Shown here: positions 33,411-41,862 of the stretch, one piece after another
How positions within the stretch are numbered: position 1 is the stretch's first letter
Layout: each line of letters begins with the position of its first letter
From: an uncultured Senegalimassilia sp.
GTDB lineage: Bacteria; Actinomycetota; Coriobacteriia; Coriobacteriales; Eggerthellaceae
Assembly (NCBI RefSeq): GCF_934630535.1
Contig: NZ_CAKTVU010000006.1
Span: forward strand, 1-64,000
Direction of reading: 5' to 3'
DNA length: 64,000 nucleotides
Made by a program: the position numbers and the translations under genes
Notes under the pieces: model-generated
What the model saw: only the letters and a program-made list of their open reading frames with translations
Databases searched by the model: none
What the model was told of the DNA's origin: nothing

Positions 33411-33899
33411 ATGAGGCATAACTACAAGGGCCGCAAGCTGGGCACCGACTTTGCCCATACCAAGGCCATGAAGCGTAGTCTGGTGCAGGCGCTGTTCCTC
33501 AACGACCGCATCAAGACCATCGAGTCCCGCGCTAAGGAAATCCGCCCCGATGTCGACAAGATCATCACCTGGGCGAAGAAGGGCGACCTGCATAGCCGTC
33601 GTCTGGCCATCGCTGCGCTGGGCAACGACAAGGAACTGGTCCGCGAGATCTTCGAGAAGGTCGAGCAGGGCATGTTCGCCGATCGTCAGGGTGGCTACAC
33701 CCGCATCATGAAGCTGGGCAACCGCAAGGGCGACAACGCTCCCATGGTCATCATGGAGCTCGTCACCGAGCCGGTGGCCAAGAAGGCTGAGAAGCCGGCT
33801 GCCAAGAAGGCTGCTCCGAAGAAGGTCGAGGCTGTCGAGGAGCCTAAGGCCGAGGAAGCTGCTGAGGCTGTCGAGGCTGCTGAGGAGAAGGCTGAATAA
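33411..33899 (+). CDS. rplQ: 50S ribosomal protein L17 with Lys/Ala/Glu tail
   Basis: The first 118 residues are canonical L17: NYKGRKLGTDFAHTKAMKRS at the start, LFLNDRIKTIESRAKEIRP, and GNRKGDNAPMVIMELV at the end. A tail of about 45 residues built from AEKPAAKKAAPKKVEAVEEP-like Lys/Ala/Glu runs extends it to 162 residues, against about 127 in E. coli; such tails are seen in actinobacterial ribosomal proteins. L17 lies near the exit tunnel. The ATG at 33411 follows AGGAGAAA. It ends the operon, before a strong terminator. Confidence 0.97.
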   Translation: MRHNYKGRKLGTDFAHTKAMKRSLVQALFLNDRIKTIESRAKEIRPDVDKIITWAKKGDLHSRRLAIAALGNDKELVREIFEKVEQGMFADRQGGYTRIMKLGNRKGDNAPMVIMELVTEPVAKKAEKPAAKKAAPKKVEAVEEPKAEEAAEAVEAAEEKAE

Positions 33900-33921
33900 G
33901 CTTACCCCCACATGCTATTGA

Positions 33922-33957
33922 GAAAGGACCCTTCGGGGTCCTTTCTTTCTTTTTTTG
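33922..33957 (+). terminator. Terminator of the infA-rplQ operon
   Basis: GAAAGGACCC and GGGTCCTTTC form a 10-bp stem with a TTCG tetraloop (33932-33935), followed by TTTCTTTTTTT. Confidence 0.93.
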
Positions 33958-34062
33958 TTCGATTTGCTTGTTGGTCTACTTATGGCTTCATCCTCGCGAA
34001 GGTCTTATGGCGGCGCGGCTCAAAAGGTTTAGCGACTCTTCTTCCCGAATCCCATGCTGCGC

Positions 34063-34068
34063 TATACT
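34063..34068 (+). promoter_or_regulatory. -10 element of the orphan ecfT, leaderless start likely
   Basis: TATACT ends 6 bp before the ATG at 34075, which places the transcription start on the start codon itself. No ribosome site is present. Confidence 0.55.
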
Positions 34069-34074
34069 TCACGC

Positions 34075-34821
34075 ATGCAATTACGAGTAAACACGTATAT
34101 CGACGGCGATTCCTTCGTCCACACCTGCGATGCCCGGGTAAAGGTGCTGTTGCTGTGTGCATACACCGCAACCGTTTTCTGGGTTGAAACGTGGGTCGGA
34201 CAGTGCCTGCTTGCCGGTTTATGCCTGGTGCTGGCCTTATCGGCTCGCGTCCCGCTCGGCCGTATGCTGGCCATGGGAATCCCCGTGTATATGATGGCGG
34301 TTCTCACCGTGTTGTTCGCATCGATCAATACTCAGGTGGGGTTCGTACTGGGTTGCTTTTACGGAGCAAGGATGATCTTGCTCGTCCTTGGCAGCTTCAT
34401 CGTCGTGCTTACCACAACGTCTACGGCGCTTACCGATGCGCTGCGGTCGTTCGTGTCGCCATTGCGGGCCCTGCATGTGCCTGCCGACGATATAGCGATG
34501 GTGTTCAGCATGGCTATCCGCTTCATTCCTTTGATGGCCCAAGAAGTCTGCGCGATTCATGATGCGCAATTCTCACGAGGCGCCTCGTTTCATCGGGGCG
34601 GCTTATGGCGGCGCGTATCGGCTTGGCCGCCGGTCTTCATCCCGCTGTTCGTGGGAATGTTTCGAAGGGCGGACAAACTTTCGGTTGCCATGGATGCCCG
34701 CTGCTATGGTGCGCGCGGCGGCCGGCGAACCTCGCTTCGAGACTACCGCATGACGATAGCTTCGGGTGTTGTGCTGGCGTTGGGACTGGGCCTTCTTGCT
34801 GCCATAGCGTTTCTGTTCTAG
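34075..34821 (+). CDS. ecfT: ECF transporter transmembrane (T) component, orphan
   Basis: The 248-residue protein has five to six hydrophobic helices and the EcfT cytoplasmic motifs, one around AQFSRGASFHRGG and the second in MDARCYGARGGRR (A-R-G type), which plug into the two ATPases of an energy-coupling factor transporter. It couples ATP hydrolysis to vitamin or nucleobase uptake by S components. In many bacteria rplQ is followed by ecfA1-ecfA2-ecfT; here only the T gene remains, so it must borrow ATPases from elsewhere, for instance those at 51525-53227. The ATG at 34075 is chosen because a -10 element lies 6 bp upstream; an ATG at 34054 would overlap that element. Confidence 0.87.
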   Translation: MQLRVNTYIDGDSFVHTCDARVKVLLLCAYTATVFWVETWVGQCLLAGLCLVLALSARVPLGRMLAMGIPVYMMAVLTVLFASINTQVGFVLGCFYGARMILLVLGSFIVVLTTTSTALTDALRSFVSPLRALHVPADDIAMVFSMAIRFIPLMAQEVCAIHDAQFSRGASFHRGGLWRRVSAWPPVFIPLFVGMFRRADKLSVAMDARCYGARGGRRTSLRDYRMTIASGVVLALGLGLLAAIAFLF

Positions 34822-34973
34822 CCGCAGCGGCGCTTCTCTGGCAATCGCTTTCGTGTGCGGGCGCATATTCTGCTACGGCGAACGCCGCCGCTATCGCCAT
34901 TCCCTAGCGATCGCCTCCGCGCACAGGCGCATTTCGCCGTCCGCCTGCTGGTTCGCACATGTCGGGGCGGGCA

Positions 34974-34982
34974 TGGTATCAT
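34974..34982 (+). promoter_or_regulatory. Extended -10 promoter of eno
   Basis: TGGTATCAT is identical to the infA-proximal element. It would give an eno leader of about 58 nt. The TTCGCA at 34952-34957 is a poor -35. Confidence 0.5.
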
Positions 34983-35046
34983 TTGCCCGTATGGCCTGGT
35001 GCAAGGCGCCGGGCGCAAAAGGAAACATCCTACGAGGAGGCATTCA

Positions 35047-36339
35047 ATGAGCGTCATCATCGATGTGTTCGGGCGTGAAATCCTGGACTCTCGCGGCAAC
35101 CCCACGGTCGAGGTGGAAGTTGTGCTGGAGGATGGTTCCTTCGGTCGTGCGGCCGTTCCCTCCGGTGCGTCCACGGGCGCGTTCGAGGCCGTTGAGCTGC
35201 GCGACTGCGACAAGGAGCGTTATCTGGGCAAGGGCACGCTGGATGCCGTTGGCCATGTGAACGATGAGATCGCCGACGCGCTCGTCGGTTTTGAAGCCGA
35301 CGATCAGCGTGCTATCGACGACGTGATGCTGGAGCTGGACGGCACGGACAACAAGGGCGCTCTGGGCGCTAACGCTATCCTGGGCGTGTCTCTGGCCTGC
35401 GCCAAGGCCGCTGCCGAGTCCGCCGGTCTTCCGCTGTACAAGTACGTGGGCGGCGTGAACGGCCATATCCTGCCCACGCCCATGATGAACATCCTCAACG
35501 GCGGCGTGCATGCCGATAACAACGTTGACTTCCAGGAGTTCATGATCATGCCGGTGGGCGCCGAGTCGTTCGCCGAGGCGCTGCGCTGGTGCGCCGAGAT
35601 CTACCACACCCTGAAGAAGGTCCTGCACGAGGCCGGCCTGGGCGGCGGCGTCGGCGACGAGGGCGGCTTCGCTCCCAACTTCACCACCAACGAAGAGCCC
35701 CTGCAGTACATCGTGAAGGCTTGCGAGGCGGCAGGCTACAAGCCCGGCGACGACATCATGTTCGCCATGGACCCGGCTTCCACCGAGTTCTACAACGCCG
35801 AGACCGGCAAGTACGAGCTGAAGGGCGAGGGTCGCGAACTGACCAGCGCCGAGATGGTTGACTACTGGGCCGCGCTGGTCGAGAAGTACCCGATCATCTC
35901 CATCGAGGACGGCATGGCCGAGGAGGACTGGGACGGCTGGAAGCAGCTGACCGACCGCATCGGCGACAAGGTGCAGCTGGTGGGCGACGACCTGTTCGTG
36001 ACGAACTCCAAGCGCCTGGCGAAGGGCATCGAGCTTGGTTGCGCCAACGCCATCCTCATCAAGGTCAACCAGATCGGCAGCCTGTCCGAGACGCTGGACG
36101 CCATCGAGATGGCCAAGCAGGCGGGTTACGCATGCGTTATGAGCCACCGTTCCGGCGAGACCGAGGACACCACCATCGCCGACCTGTCCGTGGCGCTGAA
36201 CACCGGCCAGATCAAGACCGGCGCTCCGTGCCGTAGCGACCGCGTTGCCAAGTACAACCAGCTTCTGCGCATCGAGGAGGAGCTTGACTCCCAGGCTCAG
36301 TACGCTGGCAAGAACGCTTTCTACAACATCAAGCGTTAA
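35047..36339 (+). CDS. eno: Enolase (phosphopyruvate hydratase)
   Basis: Enolase interconverts 2-phosphoglycerate and phosphoenolpyruvate in the cytoplasm. The 430-residue protein shows the full set of blocks: GREILDSRGNPTVEVEV, PSGASTGAFEAVELRD, GGVHADNNVDFQEFMIMP, GDEGGFAPN, the metal ligands in SIEDGMAEEDWDGW and QLVGDDLFVTN, the catalytic lysine in ILIKVNQIG, and the signature VMSHRSGETEDTTIADLSVAL. The ATG at 35047 follows GAGGAGG. The frame is open upstream, but that part lies before the promoter. It appears monocistronic. Confidence 0.98.
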   Translation: MSVIIDVFGREILDSRGNPTVEVEVVLEDGSFGRAAVPSGASTGAFEAVELRDCDKERYLGKGTLDAVGHVNDEIADALVGFEADDQRAIDDVMLELDGTDNKGALGANAILGVSLACAKAAAESAGLPLYKYVGGVNGHILPTPMMNILNGGVHADNNVDFQEFMIMPVGAESFAEALRWCAEIYHTLKKVLHEAGLGGGVGDEGGFAPNFTTNEEPLQYIVKACEAAGYKPGDDIMFAMDPASTEFYNAETGKYELKGEGRELTSAEMVDYWAALVEKYPIISIEDGMAEEDWDGWKQLTDRIGDKVQLVGDDLFVTNSKRLAKGIELGCANAILIKVNQIGSLSETLDAIEMAKQAGYACVMSHRSGETEDTTIADLSVALNTGQIKTGAPCRSDRVAKYNQLLRIEEELDSQAQYAGKNAFYNIKR

Positions 36340-36651
36340 TCAGGGCCTCGCCGAGCTGGATTCGGCGAACAGCGTAAAGCATGCAGGCCGCTCAGGCGCG
36401 CCGTTCCGCTGCGGTTCGCGCAGTCAGGGGTAAACCTTGGCCGCGCGCCGCAAGCGGGTCGGGCCGCCTGGGCGGCTTGTCGTTTTCCGGCATCGGGCAC
36501 GCGATACCGGCGCAAAAACCGGATGAGGTTTCCCCAGGAGCCCGCTCGGCTTTCCTTGCCTGGGATGTTGCCGCTTTTTCCCCTCGTGAAAACGCGGGGC
36601 TGCTACAATGAACCCTATGTGTATTACCGCGTCAGCCAAGGAAGATGGACG
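36340..36651. other. Intergenic region between eno and leuS
   Basis: This 312-bp stretch has no gene. A hairpin GCCGCC-TG-GGCGGC (36463-36476) flanked by CAAG/CTTG and followed by TCGTTTT is a probable eno terminator. Near the right end TACAAT (36604-36609) is the likely leuS -10 element, giving a leader of only about 36 nt, which leaves no room for an attenuator or T-box. Confidence 0.5.
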
Positions 36652-39225
36652 ATGAAACAGTACAACCCTCACGAGATCGAACCTCGTTGGCAGAAGGCTT
36701 GGGAAGATGCCGACCTGTACAAGGTCACGGAAGATCATGCTAAGCCCAAGAAGTACGTGCTCGAGATGTTCCCGTACCCGTCGGGCGACATCCACATGGG
36801 CCATGTGCGCAACTACACGATCGGCGACGTCATCGCCCGCTACTCCAAGATGCGCGGCTTCGACGTGCTGCATCCCATGGGTTGGGACGCGTTCGGCCTG
36901 CCGGCTGAGAACGCGGCCATCAAGCATCACAGCCATCCGGCGAAGTGGACCTACGCCAACATCGAAACCCAGAAGGCCAGCTTCAAGCGCATGGGCCTTT
37001 CCTACGATTGGGACCGCACCGTCGTAGCATGCGACCCCGAGTATTACCGCTGGGGTCAGTGGATCTTCCTGCAGTTCTGGAAGCGTGGCTTGGTCGAGCG
37101 CCGCAACTCGCCGGTGAACTGGTGCCCGAAGTGCCAGACCGTGCTCGCCAACGAGCAGGTCACCGAGGGCGAGTGCTGGCGTTGCCACAGCGCCGTCGAG
37201 AAGCGCGACCTGACGCAGTGGTATCTCAAGATCACCGATTACGCGCAGGAGCTTCTGGACGACCTGGATCAGCTGGACGGCTGGCCTGAGCGCGTCAAGC
37301 AGATGCAGGCGAACTGGATCGGCCGCTCCGAGGGCGCCGAGGTGAAGTTCACGCTGTGCGACAAGCAGGGCAACGCACCCGAGAACCCCACGGAAGACGA
37401 CCTGATCACCGTGTTCACCACGCGTGCCGACACCCTGTTCGGCTGCAGCTTCTTCCTGCTGGCCCCTGAAAGCCCCATCCTGAAGGGCCTGGTCGAGGGC
37501 ACGGAGTACGAGGCCGCGGTCATGCAGGTGATCGAGGACGCCAAGAAGATCACCGCCGTCGAGCGCGCGCAGGGCAACAAGGAGAAGCACGGCGCGTTCA
37601 CCGGCCGTTATGTGGTGAACCCTATCAACGGCGAGAAGGTGCCCGTGTGGGTTGCCGACTACATCGTGGCAGATTACGGCACCGGCGCGGTTATGGCCGT
37701 GCCGTGCGGCGACCAGCGCGACTTCGAGTTCGCCAAGAAATACGACCTGCCCATCATTCCCATCATCTTGGGTGACGACGACCCGCTGTTCGAGCAGCTG
37801 AAAGACGAGCAGGGCCGTGTGGTTACCAGCGTCGACTGGGAGAGCGCCATGGAGGCCGAGGGTCGACTGGTCCAGTCCGGCAAGTACACCGGCCTTACGG
37901 GCGGCAAGCACTCCGAGGGCGAGGAGGCCATCGTCGCCGACCTGGAGGCTGCGGGCCGCGGCAAGCGCAAGGTGGAGTTCCGTCTGCGCGACTGGCTGAT
38001 CTCCCGCCAGCGCTATTGGGGCAACCCCATCCCGATGATCTACTGCGACAAGTGCGGCCTGGTGCCGGTGCCGGAAGAGGACCTGCCGGTGCGCCTGCCC
38101 GAGGACATCGACCTTTCCGCTGGCGAAACCTTGGCAACGCACGAGGGCTTCGCGAAGTGCACGTGCCCGAAGTGCGGCGGCGAGGCTCGTCGCGAGACCG
38201 ACACCATGGACACGTTCACGTGCTCGAGCTGGTACTACTTGCGCTACACCGACCCGCACAACACCGAGCTGCCCTTCGACAGCGCGAAAACCAACCGCTG
38301 GATGCCGGTCGACCAGTACATCGGCGGCATCGAGCACGCCATCCTGCACCTGCTGTACAGCCGCTTCTTCACGAAGGTGCTGCGCGATCTGGGCATGCTG
38401 GACTTCGACGAGCCGTTCAAGAACCTGCTGTGCCAGGGCATGGTGCTCGACGAGCACGGCGACGTCATGAGCAAGTCCAAGGGCAACGTCATCTCCCCTG
38501 AGGAGATGATCGCGGGCTACGGCTGCGACGCCGTGCGCGCCTACATCTTGTTCATGGCCCCGCCTGATAAGGAGCTGCAGTGGAACGAGGACGGCCTGGC
38601 CGGCATGCACAAGTTCCTCAACCGCGTGTGGCGCATGGTGTACGACCTGATGGGCAAGGCTGATGAGGATACGCTGTATCAGCCGGGCGCATCCGATGCC
38701 GAGGCGGCAGCGGCTCGCAAGGTGCTGCTGCGCGAGCGTCATCGCGTTGCCGGTAAGGTTGTGGATGATTTCGATCGCAACAACTTCAACACCGCCATCG
38801 CCGCCATCATGGAGCTGGTGAACGCCATCGGCGATTACCTGCGCAAGGTCGGCCCGGAGCAGCGTGCCGCATCCGCCGATGAGCAGGCGCTTGCGACCGA
38901 GGTCGCCAATGTGTTGGTAAGGCTGCTGGCTCCCATCTGCCCGCATATGACCGACGAGCTGTGGCATGATGCGCTGGGTTGCGAGGGCTCCATCCATACG
39001 CAGGAATGGCCCGAGTTCGACCCCGAGAAGGCCAAGGATGACGAGGTCGAGCTTGCCGTGCAAATCAACGGCAAGATGAAGGCCCGTATCACGGTTGCCG
39101 CGGATGCCGACCAGGAATCTGTGAAGGCTGTGGCGCTCGAGGCCGTGCAGGACGCCGTGGCGGGCAAAGACCTGAAGAAGGTCGTTGTGGTGCCCGGTCG
39201 TCTGGTGAACATCGTGGCGAAGTAA
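36652..39225 (+). CDS. leuS: Leucyl-tRNA synthetase
   Basis: LeuS charges tRNA-Leu and edits mischarged products. The 857-residue class I enzyme has the HIGH motif as HMGH in PYPSGDIHMGHVRNY (about 40-54), a zinc-type insert with CPKCQ and CWRCH (about 160-180) and a second CDKCG and CPKCGG pair (about 465-515), the CP1 editing domain (GTEYEAAVMQVI, TGRYVVNPINGEKVPVWVADY), and KMSKS as MSKSKGNVISPEEM (about 604-617). The C-terminal QINGKMKARITV block binds the long variable arm. The ATG at 36652 follows AAGGAAG; upstream in-frame codons are noncoding. It is monocistronic. Confidence 0.98.
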   Translation: MKQYNPHEIEPRWQKAWEDADLYKVTEDHAKPKKYVLEMFPYPSGDIHMGHVRNYTIGDVIARYSKMRGFDVLHPMGWDAFGLPAENAAIKHHSHPAKWTYANIETQKASFKRMGLSYDWDRTVVACDPEYYRWGQWIFLQFWKRGLVERRNSPVNWCPKCQTVLANEQVTEGECWRCHSAVEKRDLTQWYLKITDYAQELLDDLDQLDGWPERVKQMQANWIGRSEGAEVKFTLCDKQGNAPENPTEDDLITVFTTRADTLFGCSFFLLAPESPILKGLVEGTEYEAAVMQVIEDAKKITAVERAQGNKEKHGAFTGRYVVNPINGEKVPVWVADYIVADYGTGAVMAVPCGDQRDFEFAKKYDLPIIPIILGDDDPLFEQLKDEQGRVVTSVDWESAMEAEGRLVQSGKYTGLTGGKHSEGEEAIVADLEAAGRGKRKVEFRLRDWLISRQRYWGNPIPMIYCDKCGLVPVPEEDLPVRLPEDIDLSAGETLATHEGFAKCTCPKCGGEARRETDTMDTFTCSSWYYLRYTDPHNTELPFDSAKTNRWMPVDQYIGGIEHAILHLLYSRFFTKVLRDLGMLDFDEPFKNLLCQGMVLDEHGDVMSKSKGNVISPEEMIAGYGCDAVRAYILFMAPPDKELQWNEDGLAGMHKFLNRVWRMVYDLMGKADEDTLYQPGASDAEAAAARKVLLRERHRVAGKVVDDFDRNNFNTAIAAIMELVNAIGDYLRKVGPEQRAASADEQALATEVANVLVRLLAPICPHMTDELWHDALGCEGSIHTQEWPEFDPEKAKDDEVELAVQINGKMKARITVAADADQESVKAVALEAVQDAVAGKDLKKVVVVPGRLVNIVAK

Positions 39226-39245
39226 AAACGCTGACATTGCAGTCG

Positions 39246-39281
39246 AAACGACCCGGAGGATGCTTCGGGTCGTTTTGTTTT
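39246..39281 (+). terminator. Terminator of leuS
   Basis: AAACGACCCG (39246-39255) pairs with CGGGTCGTTT (39266-39275), followed by TGTTTTC. Confidence 0.85.
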
Positions 39282-39327
39282 CGAGGGTAGGTTTCGGTGG
39301 CGTTGTTGCGCCGTTCCGGCAAAACGC

Positions 39328-39357
39328 TTGCCGTGAGGTTTCGGCGTTTGCTATTGT
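39328..39357 (+). promoter_or_regulatory. Promoter of the SanA-like gene
   Basis: TTGCCG (39328-39333) and TATTGT (39352-39357) are 18 bp apart. The predicted start site falls 2-3 bases before the ATG at 39367, so the mRNA would be leaderless or nearly so. Confidence 0.5.
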
Positions 39358-39366
39358 CTGTTTCCT

Positions 39367-40050
39367 ATGAGTAGCGCGAAGAAACATAAGGGATGCCTGA
39401 GGCGGGTGCTGGATATGGTGCTGGCGGCGGTATTGGCCGTGGTGGCGGTGTTCGCCATCACGAACATGGTTACCATCATGGGCTCGAAGGGGTCCATCGT
39501 CACCCCCGAGAAAGCCAGCATCGGCAACGTCGATGCCATCGTGGTGCTTGGCGCATCGGTGCTGCCCGACGGAACGCCTTCGGGTATTCTGGCCGACCGC
39601 CTGGATGACGGCATCGCGCTGTACTTCGCGGGCGTGGCGCCGAAGATCATCATGAGCGGCGACAACGGCACCGCCTCGTACAACGAGGTGAAGGCGATGA
39701 AGCAATATGCCATCGCACAAGGCGTGCCCAGCCAGGACATCTTCTGCGACCATGCGGGCTTCTCCACGTACGAGAGCATGTACCGGGCGAAATACGTGTT
39801 CGGGTGCGAGCGTATCGTGGTGGCCACGCAAACGTATCACCTGTATCGCGCGCTGTGGTCCGCGAAAAGCTTGGGGATGCAAGCCGAGGGCGTTCCCAGC
39901 GACTATCACGAGTATCAGAAGCAGCTGCAGTACGATATCCGGGAGATCCCTGCGCGCACGAAGGACTTCTTCAAGGCGCTGTTCCGCGTGCCGTCAACAT
40001 ATGTCGGCGAAGCGATCAGCCTTGATCAAAGCGGGGATGTGACGAACTGA
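39367..40050 (+). CDS. SanA/YdcF/ElyC (DUF218) membrane-anchored protein
   Basis: The 227-residue protein starts with a basic tail and one membrane helix (about 15-38), followed by a DUF218 domain: DAIVVLGASVLPDGTPSGIL, LADRLDDGIALYF, KIIMSGDNGTASYNEVKAMKQYA, STYESMYRAKYVF and VVATQTYHLYRALW. These blocks match SanA, the vancomycin-sensitivity protein involved in envelope barrier function; the biochemical activity of the family is not settled. No ribosome site precedes the ATG; the promoter at 39328 suggests leaderless translation. The gene converges on the LuxR-type regulator. Confidence 0.88.
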   Translation: MSSAKKHKGCLRRVLDMVLAAVLAVVAVFAITNMVTIMGSKGSIVTPEKASIGNVDAIVVLGASVLPDGTPSGILADRLDDGIALYFAGVAPKIIMSGDNGTASYNEVKAMKQYAIAQGVPSQDIFCDHAGFSTYESMYRAKYVFGCERIVVATQTYHLYRALWSAKSLGMQAEGVPSDYHEYQKQLQYDIREIPARTKDFFKALFRVPSTYVGEAISLDQSGDVTN

Positions 40051-40055
40051 AGCAA

Positions 40056-40090
40056 GATGGCCGCGCGGAATGCGCGGCCATCGTTCGTTC
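40056..40090. terminator. Bidirectional terminator between sanA-like and LuxR genes
   Basis: GATGGCCGCGC (40056-40066) pairs with GCGCGGCCATC (40072-40082), followed by GTTCGTT. Confidence 0.75.
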
Positions 40091-40095
40091 AGAGG

Positions 40096-41862
40096 CTAAT
40101 CTTCCAGATCTTTCGGATTGAACGTTTCCAGCAGGTCGACGAGCTCCTGCTTCTTGTGGATATCCAGCTTGGCGTAGATGCGCTTGCTGTGGGTTCGGAT
40201 GGTGTTTTCCGAAACCACCAGCTGCTCGGCGATGCGCGCCACGGTGTTGCCTCGGGCGATAAGCTCCATGACCTCGGTTTCGCGCGCGGATAGACGGTAG
40301 TGCTGTCGAACCAGCGCAGCCTGCTTCGACAGGCGATCTTGGTAATTGGGTGCATCGGAGTTGCGGGCGTGGTCGCGTTTCTCGAGTATGGCGGCGTCCG
40401 TCGGGAAGGGGGCGTTGTCGGGCGCCATCGCGGGCTCTTTGACGGTCGGGGCGCCCTCGGTATCCGCCCGTGCGATGATGATGGGCCTCATCTCGAACAA
40501 ACCGGTATCTTGCATGTTGAAAGGACAGGGGCCCGCGCATCCGGCGTTCGCCGCGGGAGACGCTTCGCTTTCCGATTCGGCATCATCGAGGTCGGTTTGG
40601 CGCTCGTTGATATCGGCGATTTGCAGAGGCACGCCGGCGACGAGCTCGATATCCTCCGCTTGGCTTGCGGCCAATGCTCGCTTGAAGCCGCCCTGGCCGA
40701 TGAAGAACATAAGGCCAAGCAGGTACACCGCCACCAGCGCGACGACGGCATCGGGCTGCATGCCGATGACGCGGATCTGCTCGGCGAACGTGCCGGCAAG
40801 GAACCCGACATCGTGCAACGCATATACGATGCCGGCGAAGAAGCCGTAGATGAACACGGGGTTGATGCCTCGGTCGCGCGACGCCTGTGCGCATTGGATC
40901 ATCATGAGCGCGATGGCCACGCTGTATACCGCGTACAGGATGGCGGCTTGCCATCGCGCATAGCCGTCGCTGAAAAACGGGAGCACCAGAAACGAGCTGA
41001 TGAGCAGCGGGAAGGCGATGCGGTAGGCGTTGGCGACGTTCATTCGCACGTTCTTGAACTGCCAGAGCACCAAAACGCCGATGCCCGCAACCAGGCATCC
41101 CGTCATCGACAGCAGGTTCACAAGGCTGCCGACCCGTGGGTCGCCGATGGCCAGCGAGCGCATGACGCCGGTGCAGAATGCGATGGCGCCGACGCACAAG
41201 GCGCTGCGCCAGTAATCGTGCAGCACGCGCCTATACACGTTCGGGTGCTCGCGCGGAACGTCCTCGAACATGGGCTGCCGTAAATCGATGTGCCGGCTTT
41301 TCAGCACGATGGCGAGCGCGAACAGCGGCATGAACACCAACGGGATGAGAAACGCGGTCACGGCTTGCGGGATGGCGTATAGGGCGAAGTACAGAAGCGC
41401 GCCATAGGCGGTACCCAAGATCAGGTCATGGTTGCCATGGTCTGCGTTGAAGCTGGCGAACAGGCGCTGCCACAGCATATAGAAGCCGGCTGACCCCAAA
41501 CCCAGAAGCGCACCGCCGGCGATCACCAGTGCCTGGGCGATGGGGTGCAGGTAAATGGCCCCGATAAGGCAGCACCAGCCAAGCAGATAGGGGGCGCTGG
41601 CAAGCATCACCATGAAACGGCGCGTAGGTCCGGGGAAGTAGTACACTCCGATGGCGCTGGCGAAATAGCACAGCGAGAACACGAGCGACTGCATAAAGAA
41701 GAACCAGAACATGACGTCCGGGGTTTGGAAGCTCATGGGCAAAAACGGGAATACGCCGCCCCATACGCCGGCGGCGTTGATGGCTAAAAAGAGGGCGTAT
41801 CCAAGCGATGCGGTGTTGGGCTTGAACGTGCGGGCTATGTTGGAGAAACGTGTATGTGCCAC
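40096..41862 (-). CDS. Membrane-bound LuxR-family regulator with about 12 helices
   Basis: The 588-residue protein has about 12 hydrophobic helices over residues 15-420 (for example GYALFLAINAAGVWGGVFPF and AVVALVAVYLLGLMFFIG), a disordered linker (about 425-520), and a C-terminal LuxR helix-turn-helix with LSARETEVMELIARGNTVAR and VSENTIRTHSKRIYAKLDI. This architecture is expanded in Eggerthella and relatives, where such proteins lie next to molybdenum reductase genes and respond to their substrates. Here it is divergent from dmsA across about 400 bp, so it probably controls that operon. The GTG at 41862 follows GAGGAT and precedes the first helix; the longer open frame upstream is noncoding in character. 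Confidence 0.9.
   Translation of the reverse strand: MAHTRFSNIARTFKPNTASLGYALFLAINAAGVWGGVFPFLPMSFQTPDVMFWFFFMQSLVFSLCYFASAIGVYYFPGPTRRFMVMLASAPYLLGWCCLIGAIYLHPIAQALVIAGGALLGLGSAGFYMLWQRLFASFNADHGNHDLILGTAYGALLYFALYAIPQAVTAFLIPLVFMPLFALAIVLKSRHIDLRQPMFEDVPREHPNVYRRVLHDYWRSALCVGAIAFCTGVMRSLAIGDPRVGSLVNLLSMTGCLVAGIGVLVLWQFKNVRMNVANAYRIAFPLLISSFLVLPFFSDGYARWQAAILYAVYSVAIALMMIQCAQASRDRGINPVFIYGFFAGIVYALHDVGFLAGTFAEQIRVIGMQPDAVVALVAVYLLGLMFFIGQGGFKRALAASQAEDIELVAGVPLQIADINERQTDLDDAESESEASPAANAGCAGPCPFNMQDTGLFEMRPIIIARADTEGAPTVKEPAMAPDNAPFPTDAAILEKRDHARNSDAPNYQDRLSKQAALVRQHYRLSARETEVMELIARGNTVARIAEQLVVSENTIRTHSKRIYAKLDIHKKQELVDLLETFNPKDLED

Noticed and set aside
36540..36651. T-box or leader-peptide control of leuS
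   Set aside because: The predicted leader is about 36 nt and contains no T-box bulge or Leu-codon run.
36424..39909. 1161-codon open frame on the minus strand
   Set aside because: It is antisense to leuS and part of the SanA-like gene; its His/Leu/Arg-rich product is typical of shadow frames.
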